A stretch of DNA of 64,000 bases, taken from the NCBI GenBank assembly GCA_015178975.1, contig WHVD01000076.1, forward strand, positions 186,001-250,000. The letters run 5' to 3'. Each line of letters opens with the position of its first letter. The stretch's first letter is position 1. This document shows positions 20,984 through 32,804 of this stretch, in pieces. The notes beneath the pieces were generated by a model. It saw only the letters and a list, made by a program, of their open reading frames with translations. It searched no databases and had not been told where the DNA came from. The position numbers were made by a program, and so were the translations under genes. The stretch comes from Hysterangium stoloniferum (Eukaryota; Basidiomycota; Agaricomycetes; Hysterangiales; Hysterangiaceae).

Positions 20984-22169
20984 GGTATAGACGATTTGTT
21001 GGGGAAGGCATGTGTTATCTCGTATGGGCTGTCAAAACGGGGCATAAATTTTGCAACCCGCTTCTTCCCTTTTCGTTTGTAGTTCCGGCGGCGGTGTGAA
21101 GTAGATAGCATGACTAGATCGCCGACCTGGTATCGAATTTCAGCACCATGGTGTTCATTAGCATGAGAGGCTTGACGAATTTTGGCAGCAGTGAGGTTGT
21201 CCTGTGCTTCCTGGACATCTAACTCCAAGCGGTGCAGGATCTGGTGTGCTGACACCTCAGTGGGGGTGACGCCCAGGGATAAGGGTGTGCGTGGAGGGAT
21301 AAGTCGTGGGGAGTGTCCTGTTTTTAGCTGGAATGGGGAGAACCCTGTGGAGGTGTTGATAGTGTTCATGATAGCAAAATGTACTCGGGGGAGTTGTGCT
21401 ACCCATCCCTTCTGGTTGATATCGACGTGCTATCGAATCAGCTGGTTGAGGGTCCGGTTGGTCCGCTCACTGGAGCCGTCGCTTTGTGGGTGGTAGGCAG
21501 TGGACATCTTCAATTTAACACCTGAGAGTTTGTGTAGTGCCTTCCAGAGTTCTGATGTGAAGATTGGGTCACGATCTGACACCAGATTAAGCATTAACCC
21601 ATTTTCGCAGTACCATTCGTTGAAGAGCACAACTGCGATTTGTGCTGCTGAATAGGAAGAGTGCATGGGTGCCAGGCGAATGTCCGCACCCCAGGGTGTC
21701 CATCATGGTCATGACCATATCTTTCCCCTGTTCTTCAGGGAGAGGACCAATGAAGTCAATGGCAACAGTATCAAAGCGGCCATCGGGGACAGGGAGAGGG
21801 TGTAAGGGACCACTTGGCCGGCTAGTGTGGTCTTTATTCCTCTGACATTCGGTGCATGTATGCGGTTTCTAAATATCGCCTCATGTTGGGCCAGTAGTAG
21901 GAGTGCTGAAGGGATTCATAGCTCTTGTCAAATCTGAAATGACCCAGAGTGTCATGTGTGAGATGGTACAACATTTCGCAGATTTTGATGTCACGAGGGA
22001 TGACGAGTCGACGTCCAACATAAAGGAGACCAGCTTCCTTCCTTGCCCCTTCAATGCTGCCTGCAGTGACATCGCTGTTGAGTTGTTTACAGAAATCGTC
22101 ATGGAGGTATCCCTGCCAGATTGTGTCCAGGAGGGCAGGGTCAGTAGTGATGGTAAGCATCCCACCCAC
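20863..22169 (-). pseudogene. G1 integrase
   Basis: Zinc-binding N-terminus with HLTHDTLGHF and SYYWPNMRRYLE (22169-21834), then core fragments: LMLNLVSDRDPIFTSELWKA and STAYHPQSDGSSERTNRT (21666-21430, second aspartate and glutamate of the triad), then the C-terminal DNA-binding part NTSTGFSPFQLKTGHSPRL ... YQVGDLVMLSTSHRRRNYK (21369-20863). Stops and frameshifts separate the three blocks. Confidence 0.85.
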
Positions 22170-22529
22170 AATGTTCTTCTTTGGGGATCAGGTGTGCGCT
22201 AATGCACAGGCGGCGTGCATGGGATTGGTGTCACAGTCAGGCATGCAAGATAGGGCATCAGCAACTGTGTTATCCTCCCCTTGGATATATACAATATTGA
22301 AATTGAAATCCACGAGGTACATAATAGACCAGCGCATCTGTCAGCGGGACATCTCCTTTTGTGACTGGAAGCATTCCAGTGTGCGGTGGTCCATGTAAAC
22401 TTCAAAGTAGCACCCTAAGAGACTGGTGCGCCACTTCTTGATAGCCTTGATGATTGCTAACAGTTCCTTCTCGTGGACTGGATAGTTGCATTCAGCCTGG
22501 TTCAACTGGCATGAGTGGTAAGCAACTGG

Positions 22530-23605
22530 TCAGGCAGTGGCCCAATCCTTGCTGAAGCTAAGCACTGCACCAGTGCGTCGATTGCTGGCATCAGTGGTTA
22601 AGAATATCTTGCCTGTTGGGTCATCATAGTCAATGACTGTGAGGCAGTCTGTACCAGTGACCAAACACTTAATGGCATCGAAGGCCTGCTGGTGTTCCAG
22701 AGTCCACATTGGGAATTGACGGTCACACTCTTTTGTCGTTAGGGGGGTGAGGACACTGGTGTGTTCGGCCAAGGCAGGGAGGAATGCTGAAATATAACGG
22801 GTGAGTCCCAGGAAGCCCTGGACATTCGTGGCTGTGGTCAGCTGGGGCCAGTTGGTGATGCGTTCTGTTTTCTGGGATCGGGACGGATACCCTCTGGGGA
22901 GATGTGGTGTCCCAGGAAGGAGAGCTCTGTAGCAAAAAGGACAGATTTGTCTGGGTTGCAGTATAACTTGGCCACACGCAGTGCCTGTAGTACTTCTCTC
23001 ACATTGTTTTCATGTTCCTCCAGTGTCTTCGACCATATAATGATGTCGTCCAGGTATACATGACAAATTTTGCCGAGTAAGTGACATAGCGCATCTGTCA
23101 TACGCCATTGGTGTGTGGATGGTGCATTGCACCCTCCCATTGGCATGACAGTCCACTCATATAATCCCCAAGGGGTACGTACGGCTGTCAGGTGGATGTC
23201 TTTGGGGTGCACTATGGTCTGAAAAAAGGAGTTTGTCATGTCTAATTTACCAAAGATCACACCCCATCCACAGTCAGCCAGAATGTCATCAACCCGAGGC
23301 AGCGGATAATTGTCCTGGATGGTATTCTTATTGAGCTCCCGGTAGTCATTAACCCATCGTGGTGGAATGTCGAGGGCAGGTATCCCATTGCGGTACTTGG
23401 GCACACAAAATGCTGGGGATGCATATGCAGAGGATGATGATCGTATTCGTCCCACTGCTAGATGTTCCTCAAGGAGTATGTTCCAGGAATCGTGGAATTT
23501 CTTTGCTGTAGAGTACCCTTGTCCAGTTGTTATCTTAGAGGGGTCTTTCAGACGTATGCGGTGGTGTATGTGGGTCGGCAATTCAGACATATCTGGTAGT
23601 CTCAA
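22530..23605 (-). pseudogene. G1 reverse transcriptase and RNase H start
   Basis: RT domain from IRLKDPSKITTGQGYSTAKK through VGRIRSSSSAYASPAFCVPK and RWVNDYRELN to the catalytic VYLDDIIIWSK (YLDD at about 23040-23055), ending with LSFLGHHISPEGIRPDP. The frame slips near 22840-22970, and the connection plus the RNase H start (FPMWTLEHQQAFDAIK ... FLTTDASNRRTGAVLSF) are read at 22772-22530. The downstream RNase H is further disrupted to about 22200. Confidence 0.85.
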
Positions 23606-23721
23606 GGAAATCGGTCAGAGAAACTAGCCTTCCACTCAGCATCCTTCTTTGCTAATATTTCCTGGAGGGCAAGTTTCTCAATGGTTTCACATACTGCAGC
23701 CATAATGGGGGCTGGTAGCAG

Positions 23722-24195
23722 CTATCCTGTGAGTGGTGGTTCTGAAGTCTCCTTGCACTGTGAGGCTGGTGTTGTTTTGGTAGGTGTGCTCGGAGTTGTT
23801 AATTGTTTCCTCTGTCTGGGGTTCTTGGGGCTGACAATGTCATAATTGACCCGTTTGTCACATGCCGTTCGCTCAATAGTGTCGATCACGATGTGATGTG
23901 AAGAGAGAAAGGACATGCCCAGGATGAGCGGTATGGGTAATCCATCATTTATTTTTGCTTTAAATACTCCTGACTGCCATGCACCATTTCCTGATGTCAC
24001 TTTAATTTTAATGAACTCCCTGCAACTCAACAGCACGTTTGATAGTGAGGATAAGTTGTCTTCTGCCTTAGGTAGTGGGAATTGTCGAAGTCCCAGCTGT
24101 GTGACTAAGGTGTCACTAATCACTGTAGCAGGACATCTGATGTCAATAAGTGCCTTCAAGGATAGTGAGAGGTCGGATATGAGAGGTCCCGTCAT
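23722..24195 (-). pseudogene. G1 retropepsin-like protease
   Basis: A 157-residue frame one base out of phase with Gag. ALIDIRCPATVISD sits where retropepsins have LIDSGCPATVIS: the catalytic aspartate is kept but the following Ser-Gly is replaced by Ile-Arg. The C-terminal flap/ILG part is present as PLILGMSFLSSHHIVID. The protease would cleave the element polyprotein; with the DSG triad altered it is probably inactive. Confidence 0.75.
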
Positions 24196-24197
24196 CT

Positions 24198-24998
24198 CTA
24201 TGGGTGTATAGAGATGTGGGACTGTGAGGGGGGTGGGTTGGGCAAGGAGGTGACATACGTGTCTGTATCTTCATCTATACATTCTTGGATGTTGGGCGTG
24301 GCTAGGCCTGCTGTAATACGTGGTGCAGCCGTGCATGCCATTGTTTGGGTTAGGGGTTTGTAAGTGGCAGCATCTGGCCATGAGTTGTTCATCTTCATGG
24401 GGCATGTGTCAGACCGATGACCCACATAGAAAACACGGCAGCGTGTGCATCCTTGGTGCTCATGTAGTAGTCTCCTCTCTTCCTCAGTCAACCTGGGAAG
24501 TTTGATGCTGGACTTGTTTAAGGAAGTGGAGCTGGGTGTCGGGTCCGATAAACGAGAGGCTATGTCCTTCCTTTCGTTGTGGTGCACTGCTCGAGTGGCA
24601 TTGTTGGCAATGATCTGCTCCTGCATCCATTCACGTCGTTCCTGAACATGCTCATCGCACTCCTTCACCTCACTGGTCCATGCTGCAAGTTCGGTTGTGA
24701 GGATTGGTTCAACAAGGAGGTTTCATTTGAGGGCTTGGTCAAGATTTGCTTCTAGTTGGGTCTTCAAGGCAGCATTGGACAAGGTGAAGGATTTTGCAGA
24801 TGTGGTAAGAATCACATTGAGGTTTTCCATCTCAATTTTCCAGTCAATGAACCGCTGGTTGTCTTGTGTGGTGGTGAGGATCTTCTCTCTAATGAGGTGA
24901 GCCCAGTTTCTTTCGAGGGTAATCTTCATGAGCTCCTCCAGATATTGTTCTAAGGTGAGGGTGTCAATTTGTGTCTGATCTCCTTGGTACCAGGCCAT
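24198..24998 (-). pseudogene. G1 Gag
   Basis: N-terminal part (24998-24723) starts MAWYQGDQTQIDTLTLEQYL and has the helical capsid pattern of fungal Gypsy Gag. An in-frame TGA near 24722 (AAATGAAAC, consistent with a former CGA) separates it from the C-terminal part, which continues in the same frame to 24198. That part carries a zinc-knuckle variant CTRCRVFYVGHRSDTC (CX2CX6HX4C), spaced two residues wider than the usual CX2CX4HX4C. More upstream Gag-like sequence to 25122 is broken by stops. Confidence 0.75.
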
Positions 24999-25122
24999 GA
25001 GTCATGGCTCCATCATTGCATCCATAGCTCACAATCACATTGGGTTTCTTCTCCCCGAACTTCATGTAGCAGTGACAGGCTGTGGACCAGCTTTGATGGA
25101 TGATTGGGGTGTAGCATCCAGT

Positions 25123-25344
25123 TGTTACGACCGGACAATCCCACCAGACTCTGGGCACTAACCCGTACGCCCCCACGCCCTACACACACCAATCATCTGT
25201 TTATAGGATTTCCCACCCAGACTCCGTATGTCAAGACTCATTACGTTTGATCTCATTACAACACATATCAGTTACCAGACTTCCCCCGGACTCCATTCTG
25301 TCTATGTCTGTCTTCGTCCCACACATCAGTCACTGGACCCCACT
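25123..25344 (+). repeat. Truncated LTR (TGTTACGACCGG family)
   Basis: Begins TGTTACGACCGGACAATCCC and follows the family for about 220 bp, then breaks at GGACCCCACT into unrelated sequence beginning TGTCACGAATC. It cuts off the 5' part of G1. Confidence 0.8.
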
Positions 25345-25560
25345 GTCACGAATCAATTATTCTTCAATAAAGTTGAATAATATTCTACTGATCGAACTCA
25401 GAAGCCTCATTTGACGAAGTATATGTATATTGGCCCTGTTGATGAAGTAAGAGGCTATTCCCAGTCGCAAGAACTCACGGAAGTATTTGTCAAAGAAGTT
25501 ATGACAAGTTAGATTAAAGAATATTAAATAATCCACAGAAAATTAAGAGGATATTATGAT

Positions 25561-26747
25561 ATGATGCTGATATATCACAGTGTGGCATACGCTCGCAGCT
25601 GCGACGTATGCCAGAAAACTAAAATTGATCATTCCGCTCGACAAGGAGCTCTTCGACCCGTGGATGTACCCCTAAGGGATTGCCTCCTTCTACAGAGGGT
25701 GCTTATTCCACCATCTTCGTCGCCGTGGATAAACTCACGCGTTTCTTAATCTGTGAACCCACCACTTCAGATCTATCTGCAGAAGGATTTGCGCGAATCT
25801 TCGTGAATAAAGTAGCCGCTCCTTTCGGTCTGCCTTCAAGGATAATCTGTGATTGAGACAAGAGGTGGACCTGTAGGTTCTGGAGGGAAGTCTGCAAAGT
25901 ATATGGAAGTGCCCTTGCAGTATCCTCATCCCACCACCCTCAGACCGACGGTCAAACGGAGAACACTAATGCTATTGTGGAGCAAATGCTCAGAGCATAC
26001 TGCGCCTCTTCAAAGGAGGAATGGTCTAAATGGACTCAAGTAGTGGCTCACACCTACAATTCGACGGTTCAAAGCTCAACAAGCTATGCGCCGGCCTTTT
26101 TGCTGATGGGCTACTTACCAAGAGGAATGTCTAGCTGTCTAGGAGGGGACGACCCTGTGGTTCCCAGAGAATTATCGGATAGCCCTGTAGCCGACCAATG
26201 GATCTTAGAATTGGAAAATCACCGACAAGTGGTGCGGGATTCAATTGCGCGAGCACAAGAAACCCAAGCTCGCAGTTACAACAAGAGACAGAGATTAGTG
26301 GAAGATATCTCAGAGGGAGATTATGTTCTGATTAATCCCCATTCTCTCGAGCTCGTTGAAGCCAAGGGACCCGGAAGGAAACTTATACAAAGACGGATAG
26401 GGCCGTTTGAGGTCTTGGAAAAGATCAATCCTCAAGTCTTCCGACTCCACATTCCCTCGGAATATCAATTACATCCAGTGATTAATCGAGACCATCTTAA
26501 AAAGTACCACCTCTCCCCTAAGGAATTCGGATCCAGGGAGCTACTCGAGAACCCTCGAGAACTCAATCGTAACAATGAGGAGTATGAAGTAGAAGCTATA
26601 GTAGGGCACAAAAAGCATCAAAATCGACTCCTTTTCCAGGTTCAATGGAAAGGATATGGACCGGAGGAGGACACTTGGTTAAACGGCAATGACCTTCGTA
26701 ACGCTCCCGCTCTTCTTAGAGCTTACAAGACTATTTATCGAATTTAA
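25561..26747 (+). pseudogene. G2 integrase with chromodomain
   Basis: The N-terminal piece has the zinc-binding half CDVCQKTKIDHSARQGALRP. A core piece TRFLICEPTTSDLSAEGFAR follows in another frame with stops to about 25930. From 25977 one frame of 256 codons is intact: WTQVVAHTYNSTVQSSTSYA (integrase), SEGDYVLINPHSLELVEAKG, RRIGPFEVLEKINPQVFRLH, then the chromodomain YEVEAIVGHKKHQNRLLFQV and QWKGYGPEEDTWLNGNDLRN. Stop at 26745-26747. The intact C-terminal frame beside a broken core suggests recent decay or deletion. Confidence 0.85.
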
Positions 26748-26941
26748 TGATTATTTCACATCCTTACAACGACAACGCTGTTTATCTACTTCTAGCTCTA
26801 CCCCCCACTTTCTTCCCCCTCGGCCTTTTACTTCAATAACCAAGCGGAGCTTGAAATTAATATAAAATACGTAAATTCGCTAAAGAAAATTTTATTCCCC
26901 CTATCTCTTCCCTCCACGTCAACCTCTCTAATCAGTATACT

Positions 26942-29420
26942 ATGTCGCAGGAGCAACAACCCAAACCCAAGTTCCCCAACTTCAAAAGAATACCGCGACC
27001 TCAACCTATTAATACCTCTACCACGCCGCCTCGTACTGAACAAGTCGAGCACTCCACGAGCAACTCTGGAACGCCTTTGCTAATACCCTCCACTGCGCAG
27101 GGCGACATCACGGGAATGTCCACCAACTCGGGGAACGGAACCGCCTTTACTCCATATGCTCCTCTTCCCAGACCCCGATTTCCCAATTTTAAAAGAATAC
27201 CTCAACCTCAAACTACAGTTCCTTCTGCCCCATCACCTCGAACAGAAACTGTCGAGTGCGTAGAGGAGACCTTATCGTCCACGAATCCTACGTGGACAGA
27301 CTCCACTTCAAAAGCTGCACCATGGTCCTCTAATACTTGGGGGGCTCCCTCGGGAACATGGAGCGAAACCCCACCACCTTCACATAGTATTTTCCCTTCT
27401 ACCGAAGAGGAGATCAAAAGGAAACAGCAGTCTGAGGCTTTCTCATCACAGGTTCAGGAGGAATTGAAAACACTTAAATGGAAGAGGAGAGAGGAGTACT
27501 TGGAAGGACAGCGGAGGATGGGGGCTAGGGATAATGTTCCTTCAAGGCGGACACGGCAGGAATGGAGGAGAATGGAAGGGCACGATAATCCTTCAATCAT
27601 CGCTCCCCCTTTGGGTCATAAATGGACGGATTTTGCTGAAACGGATTGCAGCGACGGGGGCACGCCATGTGTTCAGAGTGTAGGACAAAAAAGGAGGAAA
27701 GGAAAAGACGGGGTCACCTTCTACAATTGGGACAAAGTATGAAGGATCAAATTACAAAGCATTGCATTGTGACATAGAGATGGAGTTGCACTACCTCCCA
27801 GACCCCCTTCACAACGTGGACCTCAGGAACGGACCTACCGGATGGGGCCCGGTGATCTTTCATCTGACTCGGAGGACGACCAATCTCAATACCCCACCTA
27901 CGACAGCAAGTACCTCGGTGCTGACTGCCATGAAGGTTTCCTACTCCCTGATAACATTCACTTCTTCACGAGTGATCCTACCAACGATGAAAGCTACCAA
28001 CTTCCGTCAGAGTTTGGAGAGGGTATCGTCCAGCAGACTCTGCGACCCCATCTAGTTCCTCTCATCTCCCTCCACCTCCGCCGGTCTCTTCCATGCCCAC
28101 ATTACAGTGCTTTACACCCTTTTCAGAGTTACCGGGAAGTCTTGTACCATCCGCCGAGCTGCCTTCTCTTCCCCCTATACCACTACCCCTCCCCTTTGCA
28201 GGACATTCCCTGATATCACCGTCCTCATCCATACCCAAGCCTTCTCCAGCACTGCAGCCAATATCACCCCTCCACAGGTCACCTGACCCTCTCGTCGCCT
28301 CCCACTCTACTCCAACGCCTTTAGTCCCTGCGGTGTCTAACATTCCCCTCACTTCCTTGACAATGCGGAGTCCACTGCCCACCTCTCCCTACTCCCCTTG
28401 CGTTTCTCTGGGAAGCCCCATTCAGCATCCTAACAATACATTAATGGATATTGATCACCCTATCCCGGAAGTTCTCGCAACGCCTATGGAGGAAGTCCTC
28501 GAGGCGCCTCTCTCAGCCACAGACGTCTCCAAAGAACCCCCCCCGGCAATGGAAGTCTTCGAGGAGCCTCCCCCCTTAAGCGAAAAAGCAAAAGGGAAAT
28601 GAAGAACCACTACTCAGGCCGACGAGCTCCTTGTCATTGACCCCCCCTGGCCCACCCCATTCGCAGCCCCCTGCCACAGCCATCTTCTCCCCTCCACTCT
28701 GAGGATACAGCTGGCCCCTCCCGTCCCTTCCAGTCAAGTTGGATGCACATGTCCATTAATTACCCCTCCGACATCTTTACCGTGGGATGCACATTAACGC
28801 GACTGGGACCAACCCTGCAGCACCCCCTTCTTAAAGGGCATATCCAGGGGTATAGCAGGTCTCTCATGTTGTCGGACCGCATGAGTGCGTTTTATCTACG
28901 CGTCAATGACCCTAAGGAACAGCTGCATTTAGCAGAGGGTATCGAACGGGTGGAACTCTCCATGTTTCGGTCCTTACTTGTCAACTTTTCTTGTGTTCTT
29001 CCTGACCACACACCAATCCACTCTGCAGTGGACCTCGTTGACTTGCTGGAGCAACTGTTGCCAGATTTGGACACCTCGAGAGGAATCCCCCCTGGGGGAG
29101 ACATGAGCTCCACACCGCTCATCACTCCTACCCCACCATCACTACACCCTCGACCCCCTCTCATTGCCCGTATTACTGACACTTCCGCCGATCGTGTTCG
29201 CGCCATAATTCGAACGTGCCAGAAGGCCTATGGCCGTTGGGTCTTGTCGATCCAAAAACTGGATGGGTTGACATCCGCCAATGACACTTCGAAGCGGGAG
29301 GACATCGCTCTTTCCTTTCGTGCCAAGCGTCTCGCCTGGGGCAACACTATCCTACACCTTGGGGGTTCATCGCAGGACGCATGGGGAGGAGTTCCAAGTG
29401 TCCTTCGACATCTTCTTTGA
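26942..29420 (+). pseudogene. G2 accessory ORF downstream of pol, unknown function
   Basis: The first frame (26942-27742, 266 aa) starts MSQEQQPKPKFPNFKRIPRP and repeats the phrase as RPRFPNFKRIPQPQ about 75 residues later; it is rich in Pro, Ser and Thr. Coding-like sequence continues in shifted frames: 27762-27840 (MELHYLPDPLHNVDLRNGP), 27845-28100 (GDLSSDSEDDQSQYPTYDSK, acidic), 28093-28602 (very proline-rich, ending EEPPPLSEKAKGK) and 28743-29420 (LSDRMSAFYLRVNDPKEQLH ... RVRAIIRTCQKAYGRWVLSI). Together this looks like one large reading frame with a few frameshifts, between pol and the 3' LTR. No membrane segment is obvious, so an env-type protein is not supported. I do not recognise the family. 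Confidence 0.5.
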
Positions 29421-29445
29421 CATAGCTCTTCGACCTGGGGGGCAC

Positions 29446-29931
29446 TGTGAGAGGTATGGCGAAATACACTCAGGAAATATAGTCGGATGAGCTCTTACTA
29501 TATCTCCTTTATTATTTCTATTTTCTCTCTTTTATTATATCTATAATTAGTTCGATGACCTATGTATGCGGTACATCAACTCTTGTGGGCACACACATGC
29601 CAGACTTATGTATTCTAGCACCCGTAGTTTAGAACTCAGACACTTTTTACACCGCAACCACGACTTACCCAGACACCCATTAGTGTCCTGTAAGTTGTGA
29701 TTGGTGTATCGTCTCGACCGTCACAGACGGGCTTTAGCTATCTACTCTATCAGAGTTTTGAACTGTACCAGTCGAAACTCAATCCTTATCTCAACTCGCG
29801 TGGACCACATCTACGCTACTCTATTATTCGACTCTCTAGTACTCTACTTCACTCTCGAGCAGTCGTTCAGAATCGCACTTGACAGTCGATTCTACTTATT
29901 CATTTTAGCTCTCTACCTTATTCTAGATAGC
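29446..29931 (+). repeat. Probable G2 3' LTR, interrupted
   Basis: Follows a G-rich tract (29434-29445) and starts TGTGAGAGGTATGG. No second copy is visible, so the assignment rests on position. It is split by the solo LTR at 29932; sequence from 30740 to about 30855 looks like its continuation. Confidence 0.45.
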
Positions 29932-30739
29932 TGTTACGACCGGCCGGACTCCGGGCACTAACACGTACGCCCCCATGTGCTACAAGCACCAATCGTCTGT
30001 TTATAGGATTTCCCGCCCGGACTCCGTTACGTCAAGACTCGTTACGTTCGACCTCATTAAGACACATATCAGTCACCAGACTTCCCCCGGACCCCGTCTC
30101 TGTCTATGTCCATCTTCGTCCCACGCATCAGTCACCGGAACCCGCTCAGAATCCCGTCACCCCTCTAATCGAGCCCCGTTCCCGTTTTAGTCAAATGACC
30201 TGTCACGATTTAGGACTCCGCTCCCACTCCATTTCCCGTTATGGGTTATGCTTTGTCACGATTCGGACTCCACTCCGTTCCGTCCCGTTCCTAACACCAA
30301 TTTGGTGTTTACTATTCCCGTTTTATGTTTTGCTCGTTTCGTCTCATTATTACTGGATTCGGTATGTCATGCATTCCACGGTCTATATAAACTGGCAGAT
30401 GTTGTACATACAATCCAGTCAGAAAATTAGCTTAGATTCCCCCCAGTAATCTAATACATTTCCTCTCTAAACCCTACTCTTATCAGACCGCTCACACTAG
30501 TCGGAGCCCACGGGCTCCGGCGCATCTATCTCTCTTGACTATCTCGATTCACGACTCACGACTCACAACCTACGACTCACGACCCACGAACCCTCACCCA
30601 GACTCCCCGGGATTCCCGTCCGCCTGTCTGAAATTGGACAACACGATCTAGCGAGGGTGCAGCCTATAAGCTGAAGCCAAGTCCTACCGGATATCCCGCG
30701 GGTTTCTCCGGAAACCCGCCCTGTGTGTGTATCCTAACA
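29932..30739 (+). mobile_element. Solo LTR, TGTTACGACCGG family, TSD ATAGC
   Basis: 808 bp, TGTTACGACC ... ATCCTAACA, flanked by ATAGC at 29927-29931 and 30740-30744. Contains a TATATAAAC box near 30388 and the R/U5 core ATAAGCTGAAGCC at 30666-30678. Confidence 0.93.
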
Positions 30740-30744
30740 ATAGC

Positions 30745-30889
30745 TACTTCCCTCTACCGTATTGAACTAAGTAGTCAATACGCGTTCATTCTGTATTAGA
30801 CTTTGACAGTCAATACATCTTAGTGTCGTACCTAAATGGTTGATATCCTTCGTATATAGAATGGTTAGAACTTCCACTACTCTTCACAA
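30745..30889. repeat. LTR continuation plus fragment of the TGTGAAG LTR
   Basis: Up to about 30852 this probably continues the G2 LTR. The last ~37 bp, minus strand, reads TTGTGAAGAGTAGTGGAAGT and on to the same CCATTCTATATACG as the start of the solo LTR at 43715. So a truncated, inverted copy of that family lies here. Confidence 0.5.
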
Positions 30890-31655
30890 CAATTGTCTGT
30901 TTATAGGATTTCCCGCCCGGACTCCGTTACATCAAGACTCATTACGTTCGACCTCATTACGACACATATCAGTTACCGGACTTCCCCTGGACTCCGTCTC
31001 TGTCTATGTCCGTCTTCGTCCCACGCATCAGTCACCGGATCCCACCTAGAATCCCGTCACCGCTCTAATCGAGCCCCGTTCCCATTTTAGTCAAATGACC
31101 TGTCACAATTTAGGACTCCGCTCCTGCTCCATTTCCCGTTATGGGTTATGCTTTGTCAAGATTCAGACTCCGCTCCGTTCCATCCCATTCCTAACACCAA
31201 TTTGGTGTTTACTATTCCCATTTCATGTTTTGTTAGTTTCGTTTCATTATTACTGGATTTGGTATGTCATTCACTCCATGGTCTATATAAACTGGAAGAT
31301 GTTGTACATACAATCCAGTCAGAAAATTAGCTTAGATTCCCCCCAGTAATCAAATAACATTTTCTGCTCTAAACCCTTGCTTGATTCACATCGCTCGCAC
31401 TAGTCGGAGCCCACGGGCTCCGGCGCATCTATCTCTCTCAACCAACTCGACTCACAATCGCCAACCTCTGACCCACGACCTCCGACCTACAACCTATGAC
31501 CCACGAACCCCGCCCGGACTCCCCAAGATCCCCGTCCGTCTGTTCGAAATTGGACAACACGATCTAGTGAGGGTCCAGCCTATAAGCTGAAGCCAAGTCC
31601 TACTGGATAACCTGCAGGTTTCTCCGGAAACCTGGCCTGTGTGTGTATCCTAACA
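30890..31655 (+). mobile_element. Truncated LTR, TGTTACGACCGG family
   Basis: Lacks the first ~70 bp; otherwise follows 29932-30739 to the end ATCCTAACA at 31655. R/U5 core at 31582-31594. Confidence 0.85.
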
Positions 31656-31706
31656 GGGTGCGTATAAATTAGTGCCTGGAGTCTGGTGGGAATTCCAGTC
31701 GTAACA
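31656..31706 (-). repeat. Short inverted fragment of the LTR start
   Basis: Minus strand: TGTTACGACTGGAATTCCC and on to TAATTTATACGCACCC. It is joined tail-to-tail with the LTR end at 31655 and is a near twin of 12923-12961. Confidence 0.6.
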
Positions 31707-32403
31707 AGCAGATGCAATAGATGTAGTGAAGATGAGACAATGAAGTGGGTGGTTATGCACCAAAGTAAGTCGAAAGAGTTGTTGAAGGACGATGGATATG
31801 ATGTACACGTGACGAGTGTGGTTAGAATAGACAGACACCATTATGCAGCAAGCGTAAACAAAGGAGGGCCACTTCCTTCCATGGTACGGTGTTCTCTTCT
31901 CAATGCTCCTCCTCACGCTTTGAAGAATGGAAGATATGAGGGTGGCCATGATTGGTACATCAAACATAAACATAGGGAGCACCTCCTTCCTATTGTGCAG
32001 TGTCTTAACTCTCAATGCTCCTCCTCACTGCTCTACTCCTGTTACATAGTTCCCTGCCAGAGACCTAAAGGATATGATCGGTTCGTTGGCTATGGAACAG
32101 GAGGGATGGATGAGATAGGACTGATGACCACCACAGAATGGCGACAAGTGATGTCATTTGAGTTGTCAATTGTAGAACAGTTGTAAAGTCTTGTGAACGA
32201 AATAGAATTATGGTAGATGTGATAAATGGGTTTTCGAATGGTTATTGTTGGGATTAGTCCTGAACAATAAGCCCTAAAGGGAATGTGGGCCAAAGAGCAT
32301 TTCAAAGATGAATATGCAACCTGTGCAGAAAGTGGAAGGTGGGTCTTGAGACTCGAAAACACAATTGGACAGTGTTTTGTCACTTGGTTATACGGCACAA
32401 GCT
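31707..32403. other. Intergenic/relic sequence, no supported gene
   Basis: A 166-codon plus-strand frame (31686-32186) starts within LTR debris and has no recognisable domain. On the minus strand this would be the leader of a Copia element whose LTR is at 32417-32640, but I find no Copia protein motif. I make no gene call. Confidence 0.4.
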
Positions 32404-32640
32404 GGGGCCCATAACCTGTTAAAATTCAAGACCCATATTATTAGGGAGTCATGGATGAGTATAATAGACTAGTGTAACTATACAGTAGTTGCCTCATTTA
32501 TATATGTTTTCTCGATTATGTAGGCACTGGGGAGTCGGGGAGATATGCCTGAGAACAAAGGGTGGAAGAACCTTTATGTCTCAGGTCATATTGCCCCCTG
32601 ATTGGGAAAAGCAGAACAGTGTTTTCTTCACCTTCCAACA
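32404..32640 (-). mobile_element. Copia-type LTR with primer-binding site (second family)
   Basis: LTR 32417-32640 (224 bp), in element orientation TGTTGGAAGG ... TTTTAACA, directly followed on its 3' side (minus strand) by GGTTATGGGCCCC at 32404-32416, the same primer site as the young Copia. Its sequence matches the LTR at 52479-52785. No matching pol is found to its left. Confidence 0.8.
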
Positions 32641-32804
32641 GCTATTGCCCAACCTACATGTTCCTCTAAATTCTTTAAGGTAGGCATCGCTTTAGTTCAG
32701 CACCTTATGTAATCATATTACTAAGTGCCAAGAGTGGCCAAATTTGTGAATCAAATTTTTGAAAAATTTATTATAAAGTCAAAAATGAATTGGAGGGTCA
32801 CTAT

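Larger units (their letters stand above)
20431..25122 (-). mobile_element. Gypsy retroelement G1 (chromodomain type), decayed, 5' end lost
   Basis: Gag, protease, RT, RNase H, integrase and chromodomain pieces follow in order from 25.1 to 20.67 kb on the minus strand. A polypurine tract AGAGGGGGGAGGGG (minus, 20642-20655) precedes TGTAATCCTGG, the probable start of the 3' LTR at 20641 going left; a TATA-like GTATATAAC lies near 20450. The 5' end is cut at 25122 by another LTR. Frameshifts and stops are frequent. Confidence 0.85.
25345..29931 (+). mobile_element. Gypsy retroelement G2 relic with extra 3' reading frame
   Basis: Integrase fragment (about 25561-25976), integrase C-terminus plus chromodomain (25977-26747), a 2.5-kb accessory region (26942-29420), then GGGGGGCAC and a probable 3' LTR start TGTGAGAGG at 29446. 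That LTR is broken at 29931 by a solo LTR and probably resumes at 30740. Gag, protease and RT are missing. 25345-25560 shows no coding match. Confidence 0.7.

Noticed and set aside
31686..32186. A 166-residue plus-strand frame
   Set aside because: Begins inside an LTR fragment, has no recognisable domain or composition of a conserved protein, and overlaps a possible Copia leader on the other strand.
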